DNA of 64,000 nucleotides from assembly GCF_001274895.1 (NCBI RefSeq), contig NZ_CP006841.1, forward strand, positions 124,001 to 188,000, written 5' to 3'. Each line of letters opens with the position of its first letter. Within the stretch, counting starts at the first letter, position 1. The position numbers and the translations under genes were made by a program. The DNA is from Corynebacterium lactis RW2-5. GTDB taxonomy: Bacteria; Actinomycetota; Actinomycetes; Mycobacteriales; Mycobacteriaceae. The notes beneath the pieces are model-generated. The model was not told the DNA's origin and did no database searches. It worked only from the letters and a program-made list of their open reading frames with translations. Positions 27,980-36,353 of this stretch are shown piece by piece.

Positions 27980-28972
27980 GTGGATACGGGCAGCGCAACC
28001 ACTGAACACGGCCTGATTCGTCAGCACGGCGAACGGCCCCGGCGGAGCGGGGGAGCGGCGAGGCGCGCTGTCGCCGCGGCAGCGCTGTTGGGCGTCTGCG
28101 CGCTTGGCATTTCGGGCTGCACGATTGACAAGGGCAAACTGACCGGCTCGGATAGCTCAAGCGCCACAGCGACCCAAGACTCTCTTCCCAAGCCAACGCC
28201 CGGCAGCGAGCCGACCACTGGCGACGCGGTAGCCGTGCCCGGTGACGGAGCGCTCCCGGCCGCGCTCATTCACGCGGTCGCTGACATCGAGGCGCAGTAC
28301 GGAGGCCAGGTCGGTATCGCGCTGGCAAACCCTAGCGTTGGCGGAGGCTCGGCCGACCCCGCGACCGCCGGCGCCCTCCAGGTAGGCCCCGCATGGTCGA
28401 CCTCCAAAGTGCCGATCGCCGTGGCGGTTGCTCGCAACAGCGGCGTAACGCAGGATATGACCGCGGCGATTACCGCCTCCGACAACGCCGCAGCCGAGGT
28501 GATGTGGGCCTCACTCGGCGACCCGGCCAGCGCTGGTGCCGCCGCGACGCAGGTGCTCCGCGATGGCGGCGACTCCGTCACCAATGTCGAGACCACCAAG
28601 GTCCGCCCCGAGTTTTCCTCGTTCGGCCAGACGCAGTGGGCCCTGGAGAATCAGGCCGCGTTCGGCGCGAACCTGCAGTGCATTCCCGGTGGTCAGCAGG
28701 TCGCCGACCTCATGGGGCAGATCGTCGGCGGGCAGGCCTACGGCCTCGGCACCATCACCGGCGCGCATTTCAAGGGCGGCTGGGGCCCCGACGAGACCGG
28801 CTCCTACCTCACTCGCCAATTCGGCTTCATCCCCGGCGATAAACCCGGCTCCTTCGTGGGCGTGGCTATCGCCGCCAAGCCCGCCGATGGCACCTACGAT
28901 ACCGGCCAGGCCATGCTCACAGCTCTCGCGGCAGTGCTTGCCGACGGCACTGGACGTGGCGGGACCTGCTAG
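27980..28972 (+). CDS. Lipoprotein with class A beta-lactamase-like serine hydrolase fold
   Basis: 330 residues. The lipobox LGISGC near residue 40 predicts a membrane lipoprotein. After a Thr/Pro/Ser linker, the hydrolase domain has a catalytic-type SxxK in WSTSKVPIAVAV, an SDN triad in ITASDNAAAEVM and a KGG in FKGGWGPDETG in place of KTG. These correspond to the penicillin-recognising enzyme motifs, so it may be a D,D-peptidase-like protein or a beta-lactamase relative. GTG 27980 is preferred, with GAGGGG at 27968-27973 at a good distance; GTG 27974 is an alternative. It overlaps the convergent aminotransferase gene by 4 bases. Confidence 0.85.
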   Translation: MDTGSATTEHGLIRQHGERPRRSGGAARRAVAAAALLGVCALGISGCTIDKGKLTGSDSSSATATQDSLPKPTPGSEPTTGDAVAVPGDGALPAALIHAVADIEAQYGGQVGIALANPSVGGGSADPATAGALQVGPAWSTSKVPIAVAVARNSGVTQDMTAAITASDNAAAEVMWASLGDPASAGAAATQVLRDGGDSVTNVETTKVRPEFSSFGQTQWALENQAAFGANLQCIPGGQQVADLMGQIVGGQAYGLGTITGAHFKGGWGPDETGSYLTRQFGFIPGDKPGSFVGVAIAAKPADGTYDTGQAMLTALAAVLADGTGRGGTC

Positions 28973-30111
28973 CTGTCCAGGCCCAGCGCCTGCAGCAGCT
29001 GAGTCGCCTCAGCGTCCGTCGTGATGGTGATGCGCCCGCCTTCGCCTGCGAAACAGCGGATTAGAATGTCACGCTGGGCGAGGTAGGCACCGAGGTCCGA
29101 GGTCGTGGCCACCGTGGCGTCGGCAAGCAGTGGGGAGAGGTCGGCGACGCGGGACTCATCGATCCAGACGAAGTTGGCCTGCGAACCGGGCAGGACGGTG
29201 TCGCGGCCGGTGGCGGTATTGATGGCGGTGGTGACGCGAACGCGCTGGTCGCGGACCTCCTTGATGCGGACGGCGAGCTCCTCCTGCGCATCCAGTGACG
29301 CAATCGCCGCAGCTTGGGCGACCGAGTTCACGGAGAAGGGAATAGCGACCTTATTGACGGCCTCTACCAGGCGCTGCGCGCCGAACATGTACCCCACGCG
29401 CAGACCCGCGAGCCCGTAGACCTTTGAGAACGTGCGTAGCCCGACCAGGTTCGGGTACATGTGCACGAGCACGTCGGCGAGGGGAGTGGTGGCGCGAGTG
29501 TCCTCATCAATCAGCTCAATATAGGCCTCATCCAGCGCGACGACGACCTGCGGTGGCACGGCGGCCATGAACTCCTCAAAAGCCTCGCGGGTGATGGTCG
29601 TGCCAGTCGGGTTATTGGGATTGCAAACGAAAATCAGGCGAGTGCGTTCACTGACCGCCGCAGCCAGGCCCCTTAGGTCATTGCGGCCCTCCGCGTTAAG
29701 GGCAACCGGCATGGGGATCGCCCCGGCGATGCGCGAGAGAATTGGGTAAGCCTCGAAACTGCGCCACGGGAACACGACCTCATCATCGGCCTCGCACGTA
29801 GCCTGCACTAGCTGCAGGCACAGGGCTGAAGAGCCACAGCCGACGGCCACCTGCTCCATCGGCAGCCCAAGGCTTTGGCCAATTCGAGTGCGCAGAGCCA
29901 CTGCGCCCATATCCGGGTACCGGTTCGGGCTCGATGGCGCAGCGGCCAGGACATCCGCGATGGCCTTTGATACCGACGGCAGCGGGGGTTGTGACATCTC
30001 GTTAGAAGCAATCTTCAGCGCCCCTGCAGCCGCCTTGCCCGGGACATAGGCAGGAATATGCCCCAGGTCCGGGCGAATGTGCGGCTGGGCGGGGTTTTGA
30101 TCGTTGCTCAT
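28969..30111 (-). CDS. pat: Aromatic amino acid aminotransferase (Pat/HisC2 type)
   Basis: Fold-type I PLP aminotransferase of 380 residues. Expected to make phenylalanine or tyrosine from phenylpyruvate or hydroxyphenylpyruvate, with possible overlap with histidinol-phosphate. Motifs: the substrate tail region LKIASNEMSQPPLP, NPNNPTGT, the PLP lysine in LRTFSKVYGLAGLRVGY and the Arg of ILIRCFAGEGGRITI near the end. ATG 30111 fits the family start; a longer frame to 30177 lacks support. The neighbourhood matches Rv3772 (hisC2) of M. tuberculosis. One dispersed 10-mer lies at 29119-29128. Confidence 0.92.
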   Translation of the reverse strand: MSNDQNPAQPHIRPDLGHIPAYVPGKAAAGALKIASNEMSQPPLPSVSKAIADVLAAAPSSPNRYPDMGAVALRTRIGQSLGLPMEQVAVGCGSSALCLQLVQATCEADDEVVFPWRSFEAYPILSRIAGAIPMPVALNAEGRNDLRGLAAAVSERTRLIFVCNPNNPTGTTITREAFEEFMAAVPPQVVVALDEAYIELIDEDTRATTPLADVLVHMYPNLVGLRTFSKVYGLAGLRVGYMFGAQRLVEAVNKVAIPFSVNSVAQAAAIASLDAQEELAVRIKEVRDQRVRVTTAINTATGRDTVLPGSQANFVWIDESRVADLSPLLADATVATTSDLGAYLAQRDILIRCFAGEGGRITITTDAEATQLLQALGLDS

Positions 30112-30282
30112 AGCAGTAACTCTAGAGCATGGCCCGGATTGAGCGGACAAAGATATCTCCGCGCGCTGTGGGTGCATGGGGTCGATTTGGCGTTAAGTAC
30201 GGGGCGTTTTGCTTTTCATTTGGAAGTGTCTGTAGGATTGGCCCCGGTTATTTAGTCCGCTGGACTGAATGCCGGTGGTTTT

Positions 30283-30370
30283 GGAGGCGTGCCAGAGCGG
30301 CCGAATGGGGCTCCCTGCTAAGGAGTTGTCTCGTAAGGGACCGCAGGTTCAAATCCTGTCGCCTCCGCCA
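30283..30370 (+). tRNA. tRNA-Ser (anticodon GCU)
   Basis: Acceptor GGAGGCG pairs with CGCCTCC, discriminator G at 30367 and encoded CCA at 30368-30370. The loop CTGCTAA within CTCCCTGCTAAGGAG gives GCU. Long variable arm present. Confidence 0.96.
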
Positions 30371-30371
30371 C

Positions 30372-30444
30372 GCGCCCGTAGCTCAACGGATAGAGCATCT
30401 GACTACGGATCAGAAGGTTAGGGGTTCGAATCCCTTCGGGCGCA
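30372..30444 (+). tRNA. tRNA-Arg (anticodon ACG), copy 1
   Basis: Acceptor GCGCCCG pairs with CGGGCGC, discriminator A. Anticodon loop CTACGGA gives ACG, the substrate of TadA, whose gene is at 39914. It is identical over 73 bases to the gene at 36131 and stands one base after tRNA-Ser(GCU), so the two are processed from one transcript. CCA is not encoded. Confidence 0.97.
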
Positions 30445-30453
30445 CAAGTTTTA

Positions 30454-30484
30454 AGACCCGCACCAAGAAAGGTGTGGGTCTTTC
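30454..30484 (+). terminator. Rho-independent terminator after tRNA-Arg copy 1
   Basis: AGACCCGCACC pairs with GGTGTGGGTCT (one G-T pair), followed by TTTC. The stem sequence recurs in the terminator after the second tRNA-Arg. Confidence 0.85.
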
Positions 30485-30516
30485 ACGTGTTGTGGGGTAT
30501 CCGCCGATGGGGGTAA

Positions 30517-30531
30517 TGAAAATCGTTATCA
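30517..30531. promoter_or_regulatory. Possible Zur (FurB) operator
   Basis: TGAAAATCGTTATCA is a 7-1-7 imperfect inverted repeat close to the actinobacterial Zur consensus TGAAAATCATTTTCA. It lies about 160 bases before the ABC transporter operon starting at 30693 and after the tRNA terminator, a sensible place for an operator. The right half has mismatches, so this is a suggestion only. Confidence 0.45.
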
Positions 30532-30692
30532 CTGCCCTTAGAGAGTAAATAGTGCCTGATCAGGGCGTTTGGTGCGCGGATGCGTTAATAAGCAAACAAA
30601 GAGGTTCCCCAGGGTGGCGAATCTGGATTTCTGGATATTGTGGTTAACCTTTCCTAAAAGTCTCTTACTTCTTAACTATGAAGGGCTCATTA

Positions 30693-32336
30693 ATGGAAAA
30701 CCGCAGTCGCGCCCGCAGCTTCGTGGGTGCTCGCAAATGCCGTGTCGCAGTGCTTGCCGGATTGTCCCTAATAGCGGGCGCTAGCCTTGTCGCTTGTGGC
30801 AATGGCCAGGATGTCGCCGGCGGTGCGGACTACCCAGAGCGCATTGTTCTGGCTGACCGCGACAGCAAGGACAACTACCACCCGGCCTCCGGGTACGGTC
30901 AGACCGGTATTAGCCCCGTCTACGATGGCCTCCTCCGACCGGCGCCCACCGAGGGCCCCGACACGATTCCTGAGCTCAAGCCTGCGCTTGCCGACGGCTC
31001 CCCGGTCGCCACCGATAACTCCAAAACCTGGACGGTCAAGCTACGCGACGGGGTGACTTTCTCCGACGGGTCGGACTTCGATGCGGAGGATGTCAAGGCC
31101 ACCTACGACGTGGCCCGTGATGTGAAGAAGGGCTCGAAGGTCTCCTTCCGCTACGACATTATCGACGACGTTGAGGTCATCGATAAGCACACAGTGAAAT
31201 TCCATCTGACCGCACCATACAGCGGTTTCGAGTCGCGACTGACCTTGGCGATTGCGCCGAGTGAAGTTGTCGGCAAGGACAACGTGGCGGACAATCCGCT
31301 GGCGGAGATGCCAGTCGGTACCGGACCGTACGTGATGGAGTCCAATACGGGCAACGAGATTCGCTTCAAGGCTCGCGAGGACTACTGGGCCGGCACCCCC
31401 GAGGTCAAGGATATGGTCGTGTCGCTGGTCTCCGACGACAACGCGCGTGCGCAGCGCGTCGCCAGCGGCGAGCTCTCGGGCGCTGCGGTCCCGCCTGCGT
31501 TGGCAAAGAGCTTCGAAAACCGCGATGATGTCGAAGTAGTCGCGGCCAAGACCGCAGACTGGCGCGGCGTTTCCTTCCCGGACGTGCCCTTCCTGAAGGA
31601 CGCCGCAGTGCGCAAGGCCATAAACTTGGCGGTTGACCGCCAGGCTATGGTCGACGGGCCACTCTCCGGCTACGGCACCCCAATCTCCAACATCCTGTCC
31701 TCCATTTACGGCGATGCCTACAACGCCAAGGCCGACTTCGACTACAACGTCGCCGAGGCCGAGAAGATGCTCGACGAGGCCGGCTGGAAGAAGGGCCCCG
31801 ACGGCATCCGCGCCAAAGACGGCGAGAAGGCATCCGTAACCCTGTACTACGCCGGTGACGACACCCTGCGCCGCGACATGGCCATCGAGTTCTCCGCCCA
31901 GATGAAGAAGATTGGCGTGGACTTCCACACTGAGGCCTCGACCTGGGATGAGATCACCCCGCGCCTCGGCGAGGCAGCGGCGCTGCTCGGCGGCGGTTCC
32001 TCCCCGTATGACCCGGACCTGATGGCCTACAACGAGCTGCACAGCCGCGGCGAGAACACTTCCGAGTACTCCAACCCAGGCGATTACAGCTCGCCGGAGC
32101 TGGATCGTGCCCTGGAGCAGGCCCGCGTCGAGCAGGATCCGGCCAAGCGTGCCGAGCTCTACCGGAAGGTTCAGAAACTGCACGCCGAGAACCCGTCGGC
32201 GGTGTTCCTGGCCAATATCAACCACGTCTACCTGCAACACCCGAATAAGTGGAACAAGGGCCCGCTAATCCTGGAGCCTCACATCCACGGCGCCACCTGG
32301 GGTCCCTGGTGGGATCTTCGTTCCTGGAAGCGCTAG
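30693..32336 (+). CDS. ABC transporter substrate-binding lipoprotein (peptide/nickel family, SBP_bac_5)
   Basis: 547-residue extracytoplasmic binding protein. The signal ends in the lipobox ASLVAC (Cys about residue 35). Family features are a tether followed by YPERIVLADRDSKDNYHPASG, VKLRDGVTFSDGSDFDAEDVKATYD, and the domain-II region AAVRKAINLAVDRQAMV. ATG 30693 is chosen because GAAGGG lies 6 bases upstream; ATG 30678 lacks a site. It is the first gene of a four-gene operon with two permease and two ATPase domains. The substrate could be a peptide, nickel or a metallophore; the possible Zur box would favour a zinc-related ligand. Confidence 0.92.
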   Translation: MENRSRARSFVGARKCRVAVLAGLSLIAGASLVACGNGQDVAGGADYPERIVLADRDSKDNYHPASGYGQTGISPVYDGLLRPAPTEGPDTIPELKPALADGSPVATDNSKTWTVKLRDGVTFSDGSDFDAEDVKATYDVARDVKKGSKVSFRYDIIDDVEVIDKHTVKFHLTAPYSGFESRLTLAIAPSEVVGKDNVADNPLAEMPVGTGPYVMESNTGNEIRFKAREDYWAGTPEVKDMVVSLVSDDNARAQRVASGELSGAAVPPALAKSFENRDDVEVVAAKTADWRGVSFPDVPFLKDAAVRKAINLAVDRQAMVDGPLSGYGTPISNILSSIYGDAYNAKADFDYNVAEAEKMLDEAGWKKGPDGIRAKDGEKASVTLYYAGDDTLRRDMAIEFSAQMKKIGVDFHTEASTWDEITPRLGEAAALLGGGSSPYDPDLMAYNELHSRGENTSEYSNPGDYSSPELDRALEQARVEQDPAKRAELYRKVQKLHAENPSAVFLANINHVYLQHPNKWNKGPLILEPHIHGATWGPWWDLRSWKR

Positions 32337-32415
32337 TCACGAGACTGCGCTTCTCCCCAGGGCTTCCTCCCCGGTGCCAACCGACGCTTAAAAAACTTCT
32401 CTCACAAGCGAGTCT

Positions 32416-33471
32416 ATGAGTAATAATTCCGCTACCGCGATGCCGCCGTCTCGTATGACACGGCGGCATCGCCGTGTCCGCTTCATCCACAACCGAGACA
32501 ACTTGGCCGGCCTGCCCCGCATGATTGCGATGCGCCTGGTGGCGATCGCAGTGCTGACCATCTTCGTCTCCTTCGTCATGTTCGCCCTAGCAGCAATCTC
32601 TCCTTTTAACCCCTTGGCGCACTACATTGGCACGGACTTTTCTGCGCTGAGCCCCGCGGAGCGCGAGGCACTTACGGCCAGCCTCGGCATGGATCGTCCC
32701 TTTTACGTGCAGTGGCTGGACTGGTTCGGCGGTCTCCTCTCGGGAGATCTCGGCTATTCCCGCACGTACTCCCGACCGGTGTCGGACGTGTTGGCGCAAC
32801 GCCTTCCCTGGACAATTCTCCTGTCGCTGTCCGGCATCGCTCTGACTGTTGTGCTGGCCATTGTTCTCGGGGTGCTTGCCGGTCGACGCCCAGGAAGCCT
32901 GCTCGATCGCTTTTGCATCGGGCTGTCTGTATTCCTGGGTGCTACTCCGTCCTTTGTCTATGCCCTGGCTGTGCTCATGGTCTTCGCCGTCATCATGCAG
33001 GTGATTCCCTCCGGCGGCGCCGCCCCGATTGGAATGGACCCCAGCTTTACGACGATTGGACCGTTCCTCATCGGGCCCGCCATCGTTTTGGCGATCACGC
33101 AGCTGCCGTGGCCTCTGCTCGCGGTGCGACAGGCGACGGCGGAAGCGCAGTCGTCGGCAGCCGTTGCCGCCGCATTTGAGAGGGGAGTGCCGAGCAGGAT
33201 TGTCGTCGGCAAGCACATTGTGCCGATGAGCCTGATGCCGGTGGTGACACTGGTTGGCGGGCGACTGTCGGAGCTGGTCGTAGGCGCGGTGATTGTGGAG
33301 GCCGTGTTCTCATGGCCGGGCATTGCCGAGGCGACCGTCGAGGCCGCCAAGGCGGTGGACTTCCCGCTGCTGGCGATTACGACTGTGCTAACAACGCTGC
33401 TGGTCATGGGTGGTTCGCTGATCGCGGATATCACCTACACGCTGCTGGATCCGAGGGTGAGCGATGTCTAA
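32416..33471 (+). CDS. ABC transporter permease (DppB/NikB type)
   Basis: 351 residues. A basic cytoplasmic tail (RMTRRHRRVRF) is followed by six membrane segments, starting at about residue 43. The EAA-type loop for contact with the ATPase is seen around AAFERGVPSRIVVGKHIVP. SLGMDRPFYVQWLDWFGGLLSGDLGYS is the conserved first outside loop of this family and supports the DppB type. It overlaps the next gene by 8 bases, indicating translational coupling. One dispersed 10-mer is at 33205-33214. Confidence 0.92.
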   Translation: MSNNSATAMPPSRMTRRHRRVRFIHNRDNLAGLPRMIAMRLVAIAVLTIFVSFVMFALAAISPFNPLAHYIGTDFSALSPAEREALTASLGMDRPFYVQWLDWFGGLLSGDLGYSRTYSRPVSDVLAQRLPWTILLSLSGIALTVVLAIVLGVLAGRRPGSLLDRFCIGLSVFLGATPSFVYALAVLMVFAVIMQVIPSGGAAPIGMDPSFTTIGPFLIGPAIVLAITQLPWPLLAVRQATAEAQSSAAVAAAFERGVPSRIVVGKHIVPMSLMPVVTLVGGRLSELVVGAVIVEAVFSWPGIAEATVEAAKAVDFPLLAITTVLTTLLVMGGSLIADITYTLLDPRVSDV

Positions 33472-35218
33472 GACGATGAAGAAGGGAACCTTTACCTGGA
33501 AGTGGCGCTATCTTCCGCTGGCTGTAGTGGTGGCATACGCGCTGGTAGTGCCGTTGATCTGGCCGACGCCGAGTGCCGACTTTTCCCGCGCGTTGCAGGC
33601 GCCGAACGGCCAGTTCATCGGCGGTACGGATCACTACGGATTCGACCTGTGGACCCGCACGGCGCTGGGGCTGCGAGTGTCGCTGTTTATCGGTCTTGTC
33701 TCCGCCCTGTGTGCGACGGCAATCGGCCTGGCGGTGGGGCTGACCGCCGCGGTGCGAGGCGGCTGGGCCGACCGCGTGCTGATGCGCATGACTGACGCAG
33801 TCAACTCGATTCCGCACCTGATTCTCTCGGTGGTGATTGTCGCCCTGTTCCGCGGGTCAATCCCAGCGCTGGTGATCTCGATTGCGATTACGCACTGGTC
33901 GCAGGTGGCCCGCATTGTGCGCTCCACGGTGCTCGCAGCGCGCGAGTCCGAGTATGTCGCAGCGTCCTACGGGGCGGGGGCCGATTCTGGGTGGGTCTTA
34001 CGCAAACACCTTTTCCCCGTTGCAGTGGGGCAGGCTGTGGTGTCGATTGTGATGCTGACCCCGCACGCGGTGTGGCACGAGTCGGCGCTGTCCTTCCTCG
34101 GACTTGGACTGCAGCCCGACTTCCCCTCGCTGGGCACGCTCATGGACCAGGCAAGCAGCGACATTATGACCGGCGCGTGGTGGGTTCTGGTGGTGCCGGG
34201 CACCGCGCTACTGGCGGCGACGCTGTCTCTGGTTGCGTTGATTCCAAAGCACCTGATGGGAGGCACCCGCAGCGAGGGTGGGGCGGACGTTGAGATTGCC
34301 GGAGATCACGCCGCAGGTGGCTCTGCCGGTGAACGTGTCGGACTTGCCCGATCTGCCGGACGTTCCGGGTCTGTCGAGACTTCGGCCCTGTCCCTGCCTG
34401 AGGACTTCCCCTCCGGCACCTATGGTGTGCAAAGCCTCTCGGTAACGATTGCCTCTGAGACCTCGCGGGTCGATGCCGTTGTCGGCGCGACACTGCGCCT
34501 CGAGCCCGGGAAAATCCACGGACTCATTGGCGGCTCCGGCTCCGGCAAGTCCACCCTCGGGCGGACGCTGTGTGGGCAGGTGCCCGCGGGCTCCACAGTC
34601 TCCGGCGGTATTGTTCTCGGCGGCGATCCCACGCCCGCCAGCGAGGTCATCAGCGCAGGCCAGGGCGGTAAGAGTCCCGGCGGGGAGATTGCCCTGATTC
34701 CGCAGGCGCCGGCGTCCTCATTTACGCCCGTGCGGCGCGTCGGCAAGCAAATTCAGGAGATCATCGACGCCTCCGGGGGCAAGACAACCGCAAGCGTGGA
34801 GGAGCTGCTGACCCGCGCGAACCTCGGCCCGGAGATTGCGGACTACTTCCCGCACCAGCTCTCCGGCGGCATGGCGCAGCGGGCGGCGATTGCGGCGGCG
34901 CTTGCGACCGGGCGTCCCGTGCTGGTCGCCGACGAGCCGACCTCCGCGCTCGACCCCGACCTCACCGCGAGCGTGTTGGAACTGCTGCGCTCGCTTGCCG
35001 ACGCCGGTTATGCAGTCCTGCTGATTAGTCACGATGTCGAGGACCTGCGTGCCTCCGCGGTGTGTGACGACCTCAGCGTGATGCGGCGCGGCGTGATTGT
35101 GGAAAACGGTCCAGCCTGGCAAGTACTTTCCGGCCCGCGCGACGACTACACGCGCGCGCTGCTAGCCGCCCTGCCTAGCGGCGGCATGACACTGACCGCA
35201 GGATACGAGAGGGGATAG
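33464..35218 (+). CDS. ABC permease-ATPase fusion (DppC + DppD type)
   Basis: 584 residues made of two proteins that are normally separate. Residues about 1-265 are a DppC-type permease with an N-terminal helix, IGGTDHYGFDLWTRTALGLRVSLF and the coupling loop SEYVAASYGAGADSGWVLRKHLFP. A linker of about 55 residues follows. Residues about 320-580 are an ATPase with Walker A GGSGSGKST, signature LSGGMAQRAAIAAAL, Walker B VLVADEPTSALDPD and H-loop LLISHD. There is no stop codon or frameshift between the parts. Walker A and B motifs are intact, so the protein should be functional. Two dispersed 10-mers lie in the ATPase part. Confidence 0.93.
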   Translation: MSKTMKKGTFTWKWRYLPLAVVVAYALVVPLIWPTPSADFSRALQAPNGQFIGGTDHYGFDLWTRTALGLRVSLFIGLVSALCATAIGLAVGLTAAVRGGWADRVLMRMTDAVNSIPHLILSVVIVALFRGSIPALVISIAITHWSQVARIVRSTVLAARESEYVAASYGAGADSGWVLRKHLFPVAVGQAVVSIVMLTPHAVWHESALSFLGLGLQPDFPSLGTLMDQASSDIMTGAWWVLVVPGTALLAATLSLVALIPKHLMGGTRSEGGADVEIAGDHAAGGSAGERVGLARSAGRSGSVETSALSLPEDFPSGTYGVQSLSVTIASETSRVDAVVGATLRLEPGKIHGLIGGSGSGKSTLGRTLCGQVPAGSTVSGGIVLGGDPTPASEVISAGQGGKSPGGEIALIPQAPASSFTPVRRVGKQIQEIIDASGGKTTASVEELLTRANLGPEIADYFPHQLSGGMAQRAAIAAALATGRPVLVADEPTSALDPDLTASVLELLRSLADAGYAVLLISHDVEDLRASAVCDDLSVMRRGVIVENGPAWQVLSGPRDDYTRALLAALPSGGMTLTAGYERG

Positions 35219-35220
35219 CC

Positions 35221-35967
35221 GTGAAGTTGGACGACGATAATGCTTTACGACCGGGAGCGCTGCGTGCTGAGGGACTAGCACATTCCTTTTCCGGGCGAGA
35301 GGTCCTCTCTGGTACGGATATAGAGGTGCGGCTGGGCGAAATCGTGGGTCTGCGTGGCCCTTCCGGCGTCGGTAAATCGACCCTCGGGCGTGCGCTAGCT
35401 GGGCGTTTTAGGCCCGATGCCGGTGCGGTGACCATCGGTGGGCGGCGCCCGGAGGCCGCGGAAATCGCCTATGTCGGGCAGGCGCCTCGCGATGCCAGCA
35501 ACCCCACGTGGACACTTGAGCGCATCATCGCCGAGCCACTCGCGATTGCGGCGAAGCGTGGCGGTGGCGCTGGCCTAGGTGAGGGTGCTGGCGCGGTGCT
35601 CGGCGTGGGTCGAGGGGAGGCCTCCCAGGTCATCCGCGAGGCCGCTTCCGCCGTGCTGCTTGACGACGACCTGCTCTCCCGACGTCCCGGTGAAGTCTCC
35701 GACGGGCAGCTGCAGCGTGCAGTCCTGGCGCGGGGAATCGTGCAACGGCCTGCATTTTTCGTGTGCGACGAGCCCACATCGATGCTGGATCCGATTACAA
35801 CGGCGGCAATCATCGCTGCGCTGCGGGGCGTAGTCGCCGAGGACGGGGCTGGGGTGCTCCTCATCTCGCACGATGTGCGGCTGCTACGCGCCGTTGCGAC
35901 TAGGGGATACGTTCTGAGAGACGGTCGCGCTATCGCTGACGAGGAGGTAGCGAAAAGTTGCCCCTAG
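35221..35967 (+). CDS. ABC transporter ATP-binding protein (DppF/OppF type)
   Basis: 248-residue ATPase, last gene of the operon, starting GTG two bases after the stop of the fusion gene. It has Walker A GPSGVGKST, a degenerate signature (EVSDGQLQRAVLARG in place of LSGGQ), Walker B AFFVCDEPTSMLDP and H-loop LLISHD. The Gln-loop region is YVGQAPRDA. The chain is shorter than a typical DppF, lacking the C-terminal oligopeptide-binding extension. It contains one GCTTTACGAC motif at 35242. Confidence 0.92.
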   Translation: MKLDDDNALRPGALRAEGLAHSFSGREVLSGTDIEVRLGEIVGLRGPSGVGKSTLGRALAGRFRPDAGAVTIGGRRPEAAEIAYVGQAPRDASNPTWTLERIIAEPLAIAAKRGGGAGLGEGAGAVLGVGRGEASQVIREAASAVLLDDDLLSRRPGEVSDGQLQRAVLARGIVQRPAFFVCDEPTSMLDPITTAAIIAALRGVVAEDGAGVLLISHDVRLLRAVATRGYVLRDGRAIADEEVAKSCP

Positions 35968-36130
35968 ACGAGATCGCAGTCCTAGGCGTTAGGCACTAGG
36001 CGTTAGGCAGATGGACGGTTTGTCTAAATACCGCTGTTTAGCTGGGCATTTGTTCATGTTCTGGCTCTGGGTGTAAAGTTCTTATTCGTTGCAGCGGCCA
36101 CTGCTTACAGGGTCGCGAACAACGGAGAAT

Positions 36131-36203
36131 GCGCCCGTAGCTCAACGGATAGAGCATCTGACTACGGATCAGAAGGTTAGGGGTTCGAATCCCTTCGGGC
36201 GCA
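36131..36203 (+). tRNA. tRNA-Arg (anticodon ACG), copy 2
   Basis: Same 73 bases as copy 1 at 30372, including the ACG anticodon loop. Identity continues a few bases downstream (ACAA at the 3' side). It stands alone with its own terminator. The two copies flank the ABC transporter operon as direct repeats. Confidence 0.97.
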
Positions 36204-36209
36204 CAATGC

Positions 36210-36241
36210 AAGACCCGCACCTTTCGGTGCGGGTCTTTTTT
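36210..36241 (+). terminator. Rho-independent terminator after tRNA-Arg copy 2
   Basis: AAGACCCGCACC and GGTGCGGGTCTT form a perfect 12-base stem with loop TTTC, followed by TTTT. Confidence 0.95.
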
Positions 36242-36353
36242 GTGTTCGTCGTCATGGCAAGTTGCCATGAAGTGGTGCGGAGTGTTCGTGTTTTTGGTCT
36301 GGCTGTAGCGGCCGTAGAGGAAAACCGGCCCAAAAGGCCTAAACTGTTGCACC

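Noticed and set aside
30129..30548. Plus-strand open frame of 139 codons across two tRNA genes
   Set aside because: It runs through tRNA-Ser, tRNA-Arg and their terminator; the tRNAs explain the conservation.
31041..32240. Minus-strand open frame of 399 codons opposite the binding-protein gene
   Set aside because: Shadow of a gene with lipobox and family motifs.
35968..36020. GGCGTTAGGCACTAGGCGTTAGGC as a DtxR or other operator
   Set aside because: It is a short direct repeat, not an inverted repeat, and lies after the end of the ABC operon; no DtxR consensus is met.
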